This document shows, piece by piece, positions 46,901-53,657 of a DNA stretch of 64,000 nt (its first letter is position 1; each line of letters starts with the position of its first letter). Location: NCBI GenBank assembly GCA_947449135.1, contig CANFQO010000003.1, positions 1-64,000 on the forward strand, given 5' to 3'. The position numbers and the translations under genes are program-made. Below the pieces are notes generated by a model. It was not told the origin of the DNA. It searched no databases and saw nothing but the letters and a program-made list of their open reading frames with translations. This DNA is from Planctomycetaceae bacterium (GTDB lineage: Bacteria > Planctomycetota > Planctomycetia > Pirellulales > UBA1268).

Positions 46901-48658
46901 CACATCCCCATCGGCAGCCCCGTGGCCAATACGACACTCACGATCCTCGACGAAGCACTCCGTCCCGTGCCGGATACCGTGCCCGGTGAACTGGCGATCG
47001 CCGGTCCGGGCCTGGCACGCGGCTATCTCAAACGGCCCGATCTCACCGCCGCTCGGTTCCCATCGCTCGCGGACGGACACGGCCCGCGGATCTATCTGAC
47101 GGGCGATCGCTGCCGCAGGCTGGCCGACGGACAGTTCGAGTATCTCGGCCGGCTCGACGATCAGGTGAAGCTCCGTGGCTACCGGATTGAACTCGGCGAG
47201 ATCGAGAGCTGCCTGCGAATGCACCCAGCCGTGGCCGGGGTGGCCGCGAAGGTGATCGCACGCGACACGCCACAGGCCCGGCTGGCGGCCTTCGTGGTCC
47301 TAGCGACGCAGCCACGGCCGGTCGACGACGCCGACGAGGAGGTGCTCGCAGCCGACCTTCGCAGCTGGGTGGCCGAACGTATTGCGGTCTACAAGGTGCC
47401 GGCGGCCGTCGTGTTCATCGATGCACTGCCACTCTCGGCGGGCGGCAAGATTGACCGCTCGCGGCTCCCCGACGCGCTTCCGGGAGCCGTCGGATCCGGG
47501 GGGCTCGTACCGCCGGCAACGCCGCTGGAGCAGCATCTGGCCGACGTCTGGTCGCTCACGCTCGACATCGTCAACGTCGGCGTGCACCAGAACTTCTTCG
47601 ATCTGGGTGGAACATCGCTGCAGGCGGCGATGCTGACAGCTCGTTTGAGTGATCACCTCGGCGTGCATGTCCCGACGGCATTGCTGTTCGACCTGGCCGA
47701 TATCGCTCAGATCGCAAAGCGGCTCGTGCAGCTTCATCGCCCGGAGATAGAGGCCCGCTTTGGGAGCGAATCAGTGACCGCCTACGATCATGAGTCACCG
47801 TCAATGGATGGAGCCCATCCGGCGGCGGACGGCAGCCATCCGCTCCTGGTACCGCTCAAGCCCACGGGCGATCTCACGCCGGTCTTCATGATCCATCCGC
47901 CGGGCGGTGTCGTCGTCTGCTATCGCGAACTGGCGAGGCTGATCGATCCGTCGCGGCCGCTCTATGGCGTGCGTTCCCGCGGCCTACACGGCGTTGAGGC
48001 GATGCCGGAAAGCCTTGAGGCGATGGCGGCGGAATACGTCGACGCAATTCGCTCCAAGCAGCCAGAGGGCCCCTACCTGCTGGGCGGCTGGTCATTGGGT
48101 GGCGTCATGGCTGGCGAGGTGGCACGGCAACTGATCGCCGCGGGCGAGGCGGTTGAACGGCTGCTCCTACTCGACTCGGCGCTCCCTGAGTCCGCGCTGC
48201 CGGAGGACGCCGTCGGCGACCAGTTCCGAGCGGGGCTCGAGTATGGCATCAATGTCGATCTCGAGGACCTCAGCCGCATGAGCCCAGAGGAGCAACTACC
48301 CTTCCTCTGGCAGCACGCGCGCCAGCTCGGAATGCTCGATGCACAGGCGCCGGAGCAGCTCGTCACGAGGGTAATTTCCGATCTGAAGACACTCTTCTCC
48401 CATCATGTCGCACTGTGCGAACGCTATCGTCCGCGCCCCGTACCCGTTGATGCAGTGCTCTTCCGCCCCCGGGAAGTGCCGTTCGACGTGGGTGGCCCCG
48501 AAGATCGCGGCTGGGGACAGTTCATGCGGTCGGTCGAGGTCTGCAGGGTCGCCGGCCATCACCACAGCATGGTGGCGATGCCGCACGTGCGGGAGTTGGC
48601 CGCCGTGATCACCGGAGTGCTGGCCGAGCCTGTCGAAGCCAACATCACAGCACGTTGA
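37994..48658 (+). CDS. Hybrid type I PKS-NRPS megasynthase with thioesterase
   Basis: A 3554-residue synthase. KS, about 25-445: DTACSSS with Cys198, EAHGTGT with His333, NIGHLEAA with His373. AT, 558-860: GHSVGE Ser652 and YAFHS, which suggests malonyl-CoA. DH, 920-1195: HLVRGFCLHP His951, DSCFH Asp1118. Non-catalytic KR-like region, 1245-1430. ER, 1470-1785: HAASGGVGLAAIQ. KR, 1805-2030: GGLGGFG, and YAAAN. ACP: GLDSL Ser2118. C, 2180-2620: HHIVVDF, His2310, Asp2314. A, 2660-3160: FTSGSTGRPKG, YGPTE, LSAGGKIDR. PCP: GGTSL Ser3208. TE: GWSLGG Ser3367, GHHHS 3521-3525. All catalytic residues are present. No loading module is seen. Predicted: one fully reduced two-carbon extension of an acyl starter, amide bond to one amino acid, release by TE. 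Confidence 0.93.
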   Translation: MIIRDGMNGSLPERHHDQQTAAALPPLAIVGIGCRFPGGVEDWPSFWQVLDEGRDVVVETPEERWSHRKFYRSGRARPGKTQSRWGGHVSGIDDFDPQFFGISPREAAGMDPQQRMLLEVAWRAIEDSGHDARRLAGQPVAVFVGISSFDHAVATLSFQDRGVVDAYSNTGGSSSIAANRISYCFDLRGPSVAVDTACSSSLVAVHLACESIHRGESRMALAGGVNALLMPDFSVAFSQLGVLSPDGRCKTFDSRANGYVRSEGAGMVLIRPLADAVRDGDLVYAVIRGTALNQDGRTPGLTVPSQAAQEALVREACRRAGVDPTDIQYVEAHGTGTPVGDPIEANALGAVLGAGRPADRPCWIGSVKTNIGHLEAAAGIASLIKVSLAMHHRRIPAHLHFREANPAIDFERLKLRVPTASVDWPDAVPRIAGINGFGYGGANAHVLVGEPPALAAAPAAAPPEPSPAVVPLSARNRRGISAFANRLSDSLADEGDHRLTDLSLSDIAAFMAHHRSGDEARAAVVAQDREDLVVKLRALAGTAMDDASTRRDAAIQAADIAFVFSGQGPQWWGMGRRLLTASRVFRGVIERCDAEFARLGTWSLVKELARDESTSRMKETRIAQPAIFAIQAGLAAVWAHWGIRPALCVGHSVGEIAAAHVAGALSLEDACLVAYHRGRTMDLASSRGAMIAVGLSREELKPWLVGYDRDVSIAAINGPTSITLSGTATVIDGLATRLEAAGLFCRRLAVEYAFHSPLMDPVRGTLLASLAPVQPRAATVPFLSTVTGEACSGRELDGDYWWRNVRHSVLFADAMRYLAIRNVRVVLEIGPHPVLAFAINECFQAAGRSVETLPSLQRDRDDMECLLGSIGRLYGLGLDIDWSRIHPRPSRRLPIPPQPFHLQRLRNESREARDSRYAIDPHPLLGEPADGPTPRWQCRIDLRLQSYLRDHLVRGFCLHPAAGFVEGAIAAARQLADEGVETVRLQRLQLQKACIHAEDSPQWMECHYRPDRRSLMFAQRSVDDSDWNQLATVGIAADSNAAAWPTESLAAVRRRCTESFDRERLYAYCLKLGLAYGEQFQGLVSGVRRRGESLGEAVLAPQLGEEAEDYCIHPALLDSCFHAMIAADIDFDHTVPGLFLPHEIREIRFHARPGSRATVHARIVSRIGDQMEADLDIFDVDGRPCLSIRGFVSHLVAGSHPTESVADLVYRLDWVRQELPRLEPATDGETSPAAAVAKPSAPPGAAGHWLVFRDDGGLGDALAGALAADGDAVTLVRRGTRFAAGDDGGFTVDPDNRGDFVRLLEAARDRAAGMGTGLIYLWGLDAAPIAALTTDALNASTLLTCRSPLHLVQAWEQAGPAAAAPCFVVTSAAQAADGYPARVEVAQTPLIGMGRVMASEYGRWRTRLVDLPPDAVTELTSLVAELRHNNGEDEVLLRRGERWVRRFYPYRELAACPAAVAALPSRLEVSASAGIEDLDYRLYDPAAIEPDEVEIEVRATGLNFSDVMKALDLYPGLPPGPVSLGSECSGTISRVGTKVTEWQVGDDVIAVAPGAFSTHVVARASLVARKPRNLSHEEAAAVPIAFLTAAHALHECGRIRAGESILIHAASGGVGLAAIQLAQSAGARILATAGSDEKRDFVRRQGAEHVMDSRSMAFADETLRVTGRGVDVVLNSLPGEAIPRGIAALAPGGRFLEIGKRDIYDDAALGLHAFRNNIAFFAIDLDQLFKQQPERMGSLLRSLPVRFESGELRPLPVTVHPAGDTVAAFRSMQQARHIGKIVISYPTRPADARPADTGRVHCDRQGTYWVAGGLGGFGLEVARWLAAQGAGTLVLGGRSDTVPTAATAVIDEITRGGTRVCLMPADISRADEVRCVLDQIVAELPPLKGIFHTAMVLEDKLLVDMDETTLERVLRPKVLGGWNLHRESLGLALDHFVLFSSLSSIFGHAGQANYAAANAALDGIAHERRALGLPATVINWGHLGEVGYLAQRDDLSARLERQGVLSFTVRQATECLAYAISSHEPQLSVLRMDWTLWRGLGITDHVPPKFAHLLRSTTGAGEAGTLGVLSPTAIVAAAPAERRLLVERAVRVKSAALLGIGAADLEASRPLLELGLDSLMAVELRNWIENQIGVGLPISALMRSAGIDCLVESICAAVVAEGDVAAPIIPINATSTAEREFPMSAGQRGLWYAYRRDPNSTPYNVFLPTRVRSSLDTDALRRTMELIVERHPSLRTTFSDERGHLLQHVHAALPPEFALVDAVGRNLDEIRDELMADAARPFDLEHGPLLRITVYRVAPDDWLILATTHHIVVDFWSLILILDEVGRIYPRLSVGEDPGLPAASGNYSEFVRRQDALLADDRGGECKRYWAGELDGLPTVLEIPTDRIRPRSFTGRSDTVALGLPADIVAGITRLATTERVTPSAVVLAAVQVLISRYSGRKSFVIGTPFSGRSQQRFERTVGFFVNMLPIPARLDDAPTFAELVGRVGATLVGALEHEDYPLAAIVQDIAPDRDPSRSPLIQISCTFEKSHLREESGRAGFLFPDQAEAAILGGLQQESFHVPQKTCLYDIEFVFEQTDDSLRGMIVFCRDIFTADSMQWMARNFESLLAVLVQADRTPIDRIPWPQTDTLLADMTMPLATGDARTLADLLMPVIERSPRQPAIVGDGMQWDYGQLGEHCRGIAAELVAAGVGTGSLVPVVGHGAHAFVGTVATILCGAAAVPIDSRQPAVSWETLLEDTAASAAVVAGGGDWLDAAATTDDGNVRRIDVEAARGTGSTETTQTLGVGAQPDGLAYCIFTSGSTGRPKGVLVEHRAIVNTLTWRRQAVPLSSEDRVLLLFSPQFDAALGIALTTLSQGGTLVMADDRATSDVACLIDQVIRDRITILPAVPALLQLVTAHPRFMECLSLRHIWAGGEAMPPELPSLVSRLPGVHLWNFYGPTEAAVEAAACAVIASGAGPRVGRDPTRHIPIGSPVANTTLTILDEALRPVPDTVPGELAIAGPGLARGYLKRPDLTAARFPSLADGHGPRIYLTGDRCRRLADGQFEYLGRLDDQVKLRGYRIELGEIESCLRMHPAVAGVAAKVIARDTPQARLAAFVVLATQPRPVDDADEEVLAADLRSWVAERIAVYKVPAAVVFIDALPLSAGGKIDRSRLPDALPGAVGSGGLVPPATPLEQHLADVWSLTLDIVNVGVHQNFFDLGGTSLQAAMLTARLSDHLGVHVPTALLFDLADIAQIAKRLVQLHRPEIEARFGSESVTAYDHESPSMDGAHPAADGSHPLLVPLKPTGDLTPVFMIHPPGGVVVCYRELARLIDPSRPLYGVRSRGLHGVEAMPESLEAMAAEYVDAIRSKQPEGPYLLGGWSLGGVMAGEVARQLIAAGEAVERLLLLDSALPESALPEDAVGDQFRAGLEYGINVDLEDLSRMSPEEQLPFLWQHARQLGMLDAQAPEQLVTRVISDLKTLFSHHVALCERYRPRPVPVDAVLFRPREVPFDVGGPEDRGWGQFMRSVEVCRVAGHHHSMVAMPHVRELAAVITGVLAEPVEANITAR

Positions 48659-48772
48659 ACCGATCGCACGGGCGTTAGACGCGATGCCTGTCAGCCGTAT
48701 CTTCCTGAAGTCCAGTGGCGTGTCAGGCTTCCGTCGACCTTTTCGTTTCCTGTTCCCGACATGCCTGACTCG

Positions 48773-49477
48773 CTAGCCGTTCGGAACGTCCTTGGTAATC
48801 CGCCCATCGAGCATGCGTATCGTACGGCCAGCCCGCGCGGCGACAGCGGCGTCGTGCGTAACAACGACGAGCGTCGTGCCCCGCTCGACGCGGAGCATGC
48901 CGAGGAGATCCATCACCTCGCCGCCGCTCTTGCTATCGAGGCTGCCCGTGGGCTCATCGGCGAGAATGAGTGCCGGACCATTCGCCAACGCCCGCGCGAT
49001 CGCCACCCGCTGACGCTGCCCGATCGAGAGTTGGCCTGGCATGTGATCGGCGCGGTCCGCCAAACCAACGAGCCTGAGCAGCTTGTCTGCCTGTGCCACC
49101 CGGGCTTCGTCCGACTGTCCGTCACCGAACATCGGCACCTGCACGTTCTCACGCGCGGTCAGATTGGGCAGTAAATAGAACGTCTGGAACACGAACCCGA
49201 TCTCACGGGACCGCAACCGATCGATATCCTCGACGCCCGACAGCGGCGTGCCATGAAAGCGAACCTCGCCGGAGGTGGGCGTGTCGAGCGCACCGATCAT
49301 GTGCAGGAGAGTCGATTTGCCGCATCCGCTGGGACCTACGATCGAAACGAACTGTCCCGCTAGAATCTCCAGACTAACACAGTCGAGCGCCCGTACGTTT
49401 CCATCGCGGTAGGTCTTTGTGACGTTGTGTAGGGCCACCAACGGCGGGACACCTGTTGAGACGTAGCTTGATTCCAT
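48773..49477 (-). CDS. ABC transporter ATP-binding protein, LolD/MacB type
   Basis: A 234-residue ATPase. Walker A is GPSGCGKST, the Q-loop FVFQTF, the signature LSIGQRQRVAIARAL (Ile in place of the first Gly of LSGGQ), Walker B LILADEPTG with SLDSKSG as D-loop, and the switch His is in VTHDAA. The ATG at 49477 follows AAGGG; the longer frame beyond it has no family features. The subfamily pairs with FtsX/MacB permeases, which fits the permease at 36814. It is convergent with the megasynthase, so permease and ATPase are made from opposite strands 11 kb apart. Confidence 0.9.
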   Translation of the reverse strand: MESSYVSTGVPPLVALHNVTKTYRDGNVRALDCVSLEILAGQFVSIVGPSGCGKSTLLHMIGALDTPTSGEVRFHGTPLSGVEDIDRLRSREIGFVFQTFYLLPNLTARENVQVPMFGDGQSDEARVAQADKLLRLVGLADRADHMPGQLSIGQRQRVAIARALANGPALILADEPTGSLDSKSGGEVMDLLGMLRVERGTTLVVVTHDAAVAARAGRTIRMLDGRITKDVPNG

Positions 49478-49531
49478 GATGCCCTTTCTGGAATATGTCT
49501 TGCCGAGAACGGCGACGCACTGGAGCAGCAT

Positions 49532-50497
49532 ATGTTCCCGCACGAGGGAAATCCGCACGCGACGGAATGTCTGCTCCGAACCGATGGTCGGCAGCCGTCT
49601 GTGACGTCGACGCTGATCCTCGCCATGCTCATGACGACGGCTGCGGCAACACCGCCGGCGGCCAGCGCCGCCGATCCCGATCCGGCGGCGACCTGCCGTC
49701 CGCTGAAGGTCGTGCCGCCAGACACGTCCGTGGACAATCCGGACGGGAGTCGCTGGAACCGCGTGGTCCTGCTGGCTGCGCCACGAATCGCCAGCGGTGA
49801 CACCGAGGCCGTTTCGCAGGTCATTCGGCAGCGAGTCTCCCAATTCACGCTCGCGTTGCTCGCGACCGTTCGGAAGACAACTGGACCTGCGGGCGGCACA
49901 CGGCACGAACTCGCCGAACTTGGTGTTGGATACGCGGTACCCATGGATGGCCGGCTGACCATCGTGGCCACCGACAATCCTCCGCCAAGCGCCGGGATCG
50001 ATTTTCTCGGCCGGCAGATCCTCGCGGAGAACGGACGCACCCTCGCCAATCTGACCTGCGTCGGCACTTCCGACACCGCTCAGGTCTTCGACGCTGAGGC
50101 GATCCTGTTCCGTCGTGGCACCCATCTCGATTTTCTGATGCGACACTTTGTCTGGGTGGAGCCCGTCTCGGGGCAGTGTTCGGCCTGCGTCTGGCTGCTC
50201 ACCAGGCGCGCAGACGGCAGCTTGGTTGTGGTCGAGGAGCCGATCCACTGGATCAGTCCCGGAACCCGGGAGGATCGTGCGGTCCACGTGGACTCAAGCG
50301 AGTTTCTGTTCGGCATTCCCACCAAGCGATCCCTCGCGCTCGTCGACATCCCACCGGGGCAGGCCCTGGAATGGTCGCCCGGCCTCCGCGCCATCGCGGC
50401 AGAGAAACACTATCCGCTTCAGGCACTCCAGACACTGGCGGTGGCATTGGATCACAGCCTGCAGACATTGCGGGCACCGCAATCAGCTGACCGGTAG
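49532..50497 (+). CDS. Secreted protein of unknown function
   Basis: A 321-residue protein, family not recognised. After a 25-residue polar leader there is a signal-like stretch VTSTLILAMLMTTAAATPPAASA before ADPDPAATC. The mature part has RWNRVVLLAAPRIASGDTE, SQFTLALLATVRK, DAEAILFRRGTHLDFLMRHFVWV and SGQCSACVWLLTRRADGS with a CxxC. It is divergent from the ABC ATPase by 54 bases and convergent with the phosphopantetheinyl transferase, so it sits inside the biosynthetic cluster. A role as extracytoplasmic partner of the exporter is a guess; it has no adaptor (HlyD-like) coiled coils. Confidence 0.6.
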   Translation: MFPHEGNPHATECLLRTDGRQPSVTSTLILAMLMTTAAATPPAASAADPDPAATCRPLKVVPPDTSVDNPDGSRWNRVVLLAAPRIASGDTEAVSQVIRQRVSQFTLALLATVRKTTGPAGGTRHELAELGVGYAVPMDGRLTIVATDNPPPSAGIDFLGRQILAENGRTLANLTCVGTSDTAQVFDAEAILFRRGTHLDFLMRHFVWVEPVSGQCSACVWLLTRRADGSLVVVEEPIHWISPGTREDRAVHVDSSEFLFGIPTKRSLALVDIPPGQALEWSPGLRAIAAEKHYPLQALQTLAVALDHSLQTLRAPQSADR

Positions 50498-50523
50498 CAG
50501 CCGTGGAGAAGCACACCGGCCGA

Positions 50524-51477
50524 TTAGCCGAATCCGACGCCACCGTGCACAGCTTGATCGAAAGTCGTGTAGGTAAGGCGGCAGTCTAACGCATGGCAGG
50601 CAACCGCCACGAATGCGTTCGCGTCACCGGAGAGCAGGCCGACCCCCAGTCCGTCGCCGGCCGTGCCGTCGAGGGGTGTGGGGGCCGATCCGAGCGATTC
50701 TGCTGCGACGCTACTGAGCCGCGTGTCGATGGCCTCCCGCTCCGACGGAAGCGCGATCCGCGCCAGCGGCACCGGCAGCGGTAGATGTCGCAGGCCACCA
50801 CTAATCCCGCGACCGCACGCCTTGAGGATCGCCTCCTTGACGACCCAGTGTTCAAGCAGTGCCGCGGGCTTGAGCGGATCGGCAAGGCAGCGCCACCGTT
50901 GCAGTTCATCTGCCTCGAGGATCGAGTCGGCCATCATCGCGGCCCACTGCGGCGTGTGGGATGGCGACGGGAGTTCGAGGTCGATGCCCACGGGTGATTC
51001 CCGTGAGAAGGCCACCAGACCGCGATCGCGGGAATGGGTGAGGTTGAAATGACACCTGCCAGCAAGGTGGCCACCGAGCGCGGGCTTGCCGTAACTGCCG
51101 ACGCGAAGATCGATCGACTCGGCCGGCTCTTCGACGAAGCGTGATAGGAGGAGTCGCAACCGCCCCCGCCCAACGACAAACCGCCTCCGCACCTCGGGAA
51201 CGCACCGTTCGGCCCGGATCCGCTCCATGGCCGAGAGTAACCGCTCCAGATCCGCCACGTCTCCATCCGTGGCGACGAGCGATAGCGCGACGACGGTCAC
51301 GCCCACACCGCCCTCGGGTGGCTGCGGGCACCGTGGCAAGGCATCACAAGCAGGCATGCGGGGCAATCCAGGCAGAATGCGAGCAGGCAGAGCGGATAGG
51401 GGCTTCGCGGGCGATGCGGCGGACGGTGAGAGCCCGTTGGCTTTGTGCTGCCCGATGGGCGTAGAGGATTCGACCAT
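50524..51477 (-). CDS. Sfp-type 4'-phosphopantetheinyl transferase
   Basis: Up to 317 residues. Adds the phosphopantetheine arm from CoA to Ser of carrier domains, here most likely Ser2118 and Ser3208 of the megasynthase. Motifs: GSYGKPAL, HFNLTHSRDRGLVAFS, VGIDLE (Mg-binding D and E) and HWVVKEAILKACGRGI (the WxxKEAxxK motif). The ATG at 51477 gives a long N-terminus; a start at the Met of MPACDALPRC would give about 276 residues, closer to the usual Sfp size. It is 1 kb past the ABC ATPase and in the same orientation, divergent from the SppA-like gene. Confidence 0.88.
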   Translation of the reverse strand: MVESSTPIGQHKANGLSPSAASPAKPLSALPARILPGLPRMPACDALPRCPQPPEGGVGVTVVALSLVATDGDVADLERLLSAMERIRAERCVPEVRRRFVVGRGRLRLLLSRFVEEPAESIDLRVGSYGKPALGGHLAGRCHFNLTHSRDRGLVAFSRESPVGIDLELPSPSHTPQWAAMMADSILEADELQRWRCLADPLKPAALLEHWVVKEAILKACGRGISGGLRHLPLPVPLARIALPSEREAIDTRLSSVAAESLGSAPTPLDGTAGDGLGVGLLSGDANAFVAVACHALDCRLTYTTFDQAVHGGVGFG

Positions 51478-51535
51478 GTGAAGTGTCGATCAGCACCAGG
51501 GACGAACGTATACCACTTACGAGGGGGCCCTCCTT

Positions 51536-52645
51536 ATGCGGCGATCGGCTTGGCTCCTGATCGCGATCGGGCTTGTGTTGGGCTTGGCTGGCGGGTGCCG
51601 GTCGAAGCCGATGCAGGTCTGCATGAACGGTGACATGGACATGAACGGCGACATGGCGATGACCGGCTCCATGAACATGACTGGCGACCTTGGCATGTCG
51701 GGCACCATCGTCACGTCGATGAAGACCGACAATCGGGCGTCGCGACTGGCGGCAGTGGCAATCGGCAAGGGCTCCGCACAGTGCGGGAAGCTGGCGATTG
51801 TTGATATCGACGGCCTCCTGCTCAACCGCAACATGGGCGGATTTGGTTCGATGGGCGAAAATCCGGTGGCCCTGTTTCGTGAGAAGCTCGACGCCCTCGA
51901 GTCCGATCCGCAGATCGCGGCTGTGGTGCTCCGCATCAACAGCCCCGGAGGTGGCGTCACGGCCTCCGACATCATGGCCCGCGATCTGCGGCAGTTTTGT
52001 GACCGGAAGAACATCCCGGTGGTCGCCTGCCTGATGGACGTCGGCGCCGGTGGAGGCTACTTGCTGGCATCGGCTGCCGACGTAATCGTGGCCCACCCGA
52101 CGACCATCGTGGGGGGCCTTGGCGTGATTCTCAACAGCTACAACCTGCAGGAAACGATGGGCCAGTTCAACGTCGTGGCCCGCCCCATCAAGTCAGGCAA
52201 GAAGGTCGATGCCGCATCGCCCGCGCGTCCGCTGGAGCCGGAGGAGCTTGAGATGCTGCAGTCTTTGGCAACAGGCTTTCACTCGCGGCTCAAACAACAG
52301 ATTCACGACGCGAGGCCACTGGTCGCGGAGGAAGCCGATATCTTCGACGGCCGGGTGATCGCCGGCGATCAGGCTGCGGCGGTAGGACTCGTCGACCGCC
52401 TTGGTTATCTCGACGATGCCCTCGCCGAGGCCAGAACCCTCGCCAAGCTCGGACCGGAATCGAGCGTCGTCATGCTGCGCCGCGACAACGACCGGGCCTA
52501 CACGCAGTTCGACGTCACGCCGAACATCGCCCAACAGACCGCGGTAGTGCCGCTGAATGTTCCGGGCCTCGACCGCAGTCAGCTGCCGACCTTTCTCTAT
52601 ATCTGGCAGCCTGAGACGAGCCTGACCACCGCGTCGGGCGGGTGA
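51536..52645 (+). CDS. SppA/ClpP-fold lipoprotein lacking the catalytic Ser
   Basis: A 369-residue lipoprotein: WLLIAIGLVLGLAGGC is a lipobox signal with lipidated Cys21. Residues 26-57 are Met/Asn/Gly/Asp repeats. The rest is an S49 (SppA-like) crotonase/ClpP fold: AAVVLRINSPGGGVTASDIM, VGAGGGYLLASAADVIVAHP, TIVGGLGVIL and IKSGKKVDAASP. In active SppA the third motif is AASGGYY with the nucleophile Ser; here the aligned residues are Ala171-Gly172-Gly-Gly-Tyr, so the Ser is Gly172. The Lys motif is kept. It is probably not a normal serine protease; perhaps a binding or scaffold role. SD GAGG lies nine bases upstream. Confidence 0.8.
   Translation: MRRSAWLLIAIGLVLGLAGGCRSKPMQVCMNGDMDMNGDMAMTGSMNMTGDLGMSGTIVTSMKTDNRASRLAAVAIGKGSAQCGKLAIVDIDGLLLNRNMGGFGSMGENPVALFREKLDALESDPQIAAVVLRINSPGGGVTASDIMARDLRQFCDRKNIPVVACLMDVGAGGGYLLASAADVIVAHPTTIVGGLGVILNSYNLQETMGQFNVVARPIKSGKKVDAASPARPLEPEELEMLQSLATGFHSRLKQQIHDARPLVAEEADIFDGRVIAGDQAAAVGLVDRLGYLDDALAEARTLAKLGPESSVVMLRRDNDRAYTQFDVTPNIAQQTAVVPLNVPGLDRSQLPTFLYIWQPETSLTTASGG
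51623..51703 (+). repeat. Met-rich short tandem repeat in lipoprotein gene
   Basis: About five imperfect 12-21 base repeats encoding variations of M-N-G-D-M and M-T-G-S-M, starting just after the lipid-anchor Cys. Met-rich runs in exported proteins can bind Cu(I), but Asp-containing spacers here make that only a possibility. Confidence 0.5.
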
Positions 52646-52658
52646 AATGGCCGACATC

Positions 52659-53582
52659 TCAGCGGCCGGCGGCCAATTTGCGGCGGAGGACACGGACGCC
52701 TTCCTGCGATGTCAGCGGGATTTTCGACCGCAGCAAGTTGCTCCCCTGAAACCAAGCTTCGGGTTCGCAGATCACCATCCGTGATTCGACAACGAGCACG
52801 TCGCCAGAACCGCCTTCGGCTGCAAGCTTCCTCACGGTGACGACACCGCCGCAGCCCTTGTAGGGCTGCGGCTCGCCCTCGATCCGGCCACCGAGCTCGT
52901 TCTCTTCGATCCTCGTCCAGGTCGCCCGCCACCGGGGCTCATTTCCGAATCGCGGGTCGAACTCCCAGGCCACCTGCACACCATCGGGCGTTTCATGCTT
53001 CTCGGCCCGAACCACCCCGCGCACCTTGACCCGGTTGAGCAGCGGGACCTCGACGAAGAGAAATTGCTCATGGCCCGACCCATCGGGCTCGATGCCGACC
53101 GCCGAAAGGTCCGCGGCCGCAAGCGGTTTCGCTGTCGCCCCCTTGGAGTCCTCCTCCAAGCCAAACGTCTTCTTCACGGCCTCCTCCCCCTGTACTTTCT
53201 CAAGCGCCGCATGAAGCACAAACGCCGTCCGCACGCGATGGCCCAGCCGCCTGTCCCCTGCAGTCACCGCTTCGATCACCACGGTCACGGGCGCCGTGAC
53301 CGCATCCTCGACGAAACGGTCCCAGCCGGCGACGCCAGCCAACTCATGCAGAGATTGCTCGTCGTCACCAACGCCGAGGCGGACAAGAGCCGTGGGCAAC
53401 GGTGACCACACGCCTTCCGCCACCTCCACGCCGTGTTCCGTCAGGATGGCTGCAAGGTCCGTCCGGTCTGCGGTCGCCGGTTCGGCATGGCAGCATGCCT
53501 GACGATCGCACCATGCCGTGCCGATCAGCAGGCTGGCCCAGAGCAGTGCCCGGCCCCACGGTGGTTGCGATCGAACGTACAC
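52659..53582 (-). CDS. Secreted protein of unknown function
   Basis: A 307-residue exported protein with no family I recognise. The signal peptide is ALLWASLLIGTAWC with cysteines soon after (CDRQACCHAEP). The mature protein begins TDLAAILTEHGVEVAEGVWSP, and continues VEDAVTAPVTVVIEAVTAGDRRLGHRVRTAFVLH, a helical part with Lys/Glu (EKVQGEEAVKKTFG), then a beta-rich half (FLFVEVPLLNRVKVRGVVRAEK, GVQVAWEFDPRFGNEPRWRATW). It ends in LRSKIPLTSQEGVRVLRRKL. It is convergent with the SppA-like gene with a 13-base gap, and lies upstream in the order of nothing obvious. Confidence 0.6.
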   Translation of the reverse strand: MYVRSQPPWGRALLWASLLIGTAWCDRQACCHAEPATADRTDLAAILTEHGVEVAEGVWSPLPTALVRLGVGDDEQSLHELAGVAGWDRFVEDAVTAPVTVVIEAVTAGDRRLGHRVRTAFVLHAALEKVQGEEAVKKTFGLEEDSKGATAKPLAAADLSAVGIEPDGSGHEQFLFVEVPLLNRVKVRGVVRAEKHETPDGVQVAWEFDPRFGNEPRWRATWTRIEENELGGRIEGEPQPYKGCGGVVTVRKLAAEGGSGDVLVVESRMVICEPEAWFQGSNLLRSKIPLTSQEGVRVLRRKLAAGR

Positions 53583-53657
53583 CCATCAGGCTCCCGAAGT
53601 ATTTCCCATTCATTTTCCCATTGCTGCAGCAGCCTGCCAAGCCCCGCCTACGCTCAT

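Noticed and set aside
49478-50287. Longer 504-residue version of the ABC ATPase
   Set aside because: The extra N-terminal 270 residues are antisense to the secreted-protein gene and carry no domain; the ATG at 49477 with an AAGGG ribosome site gives a normal-length ATPase.
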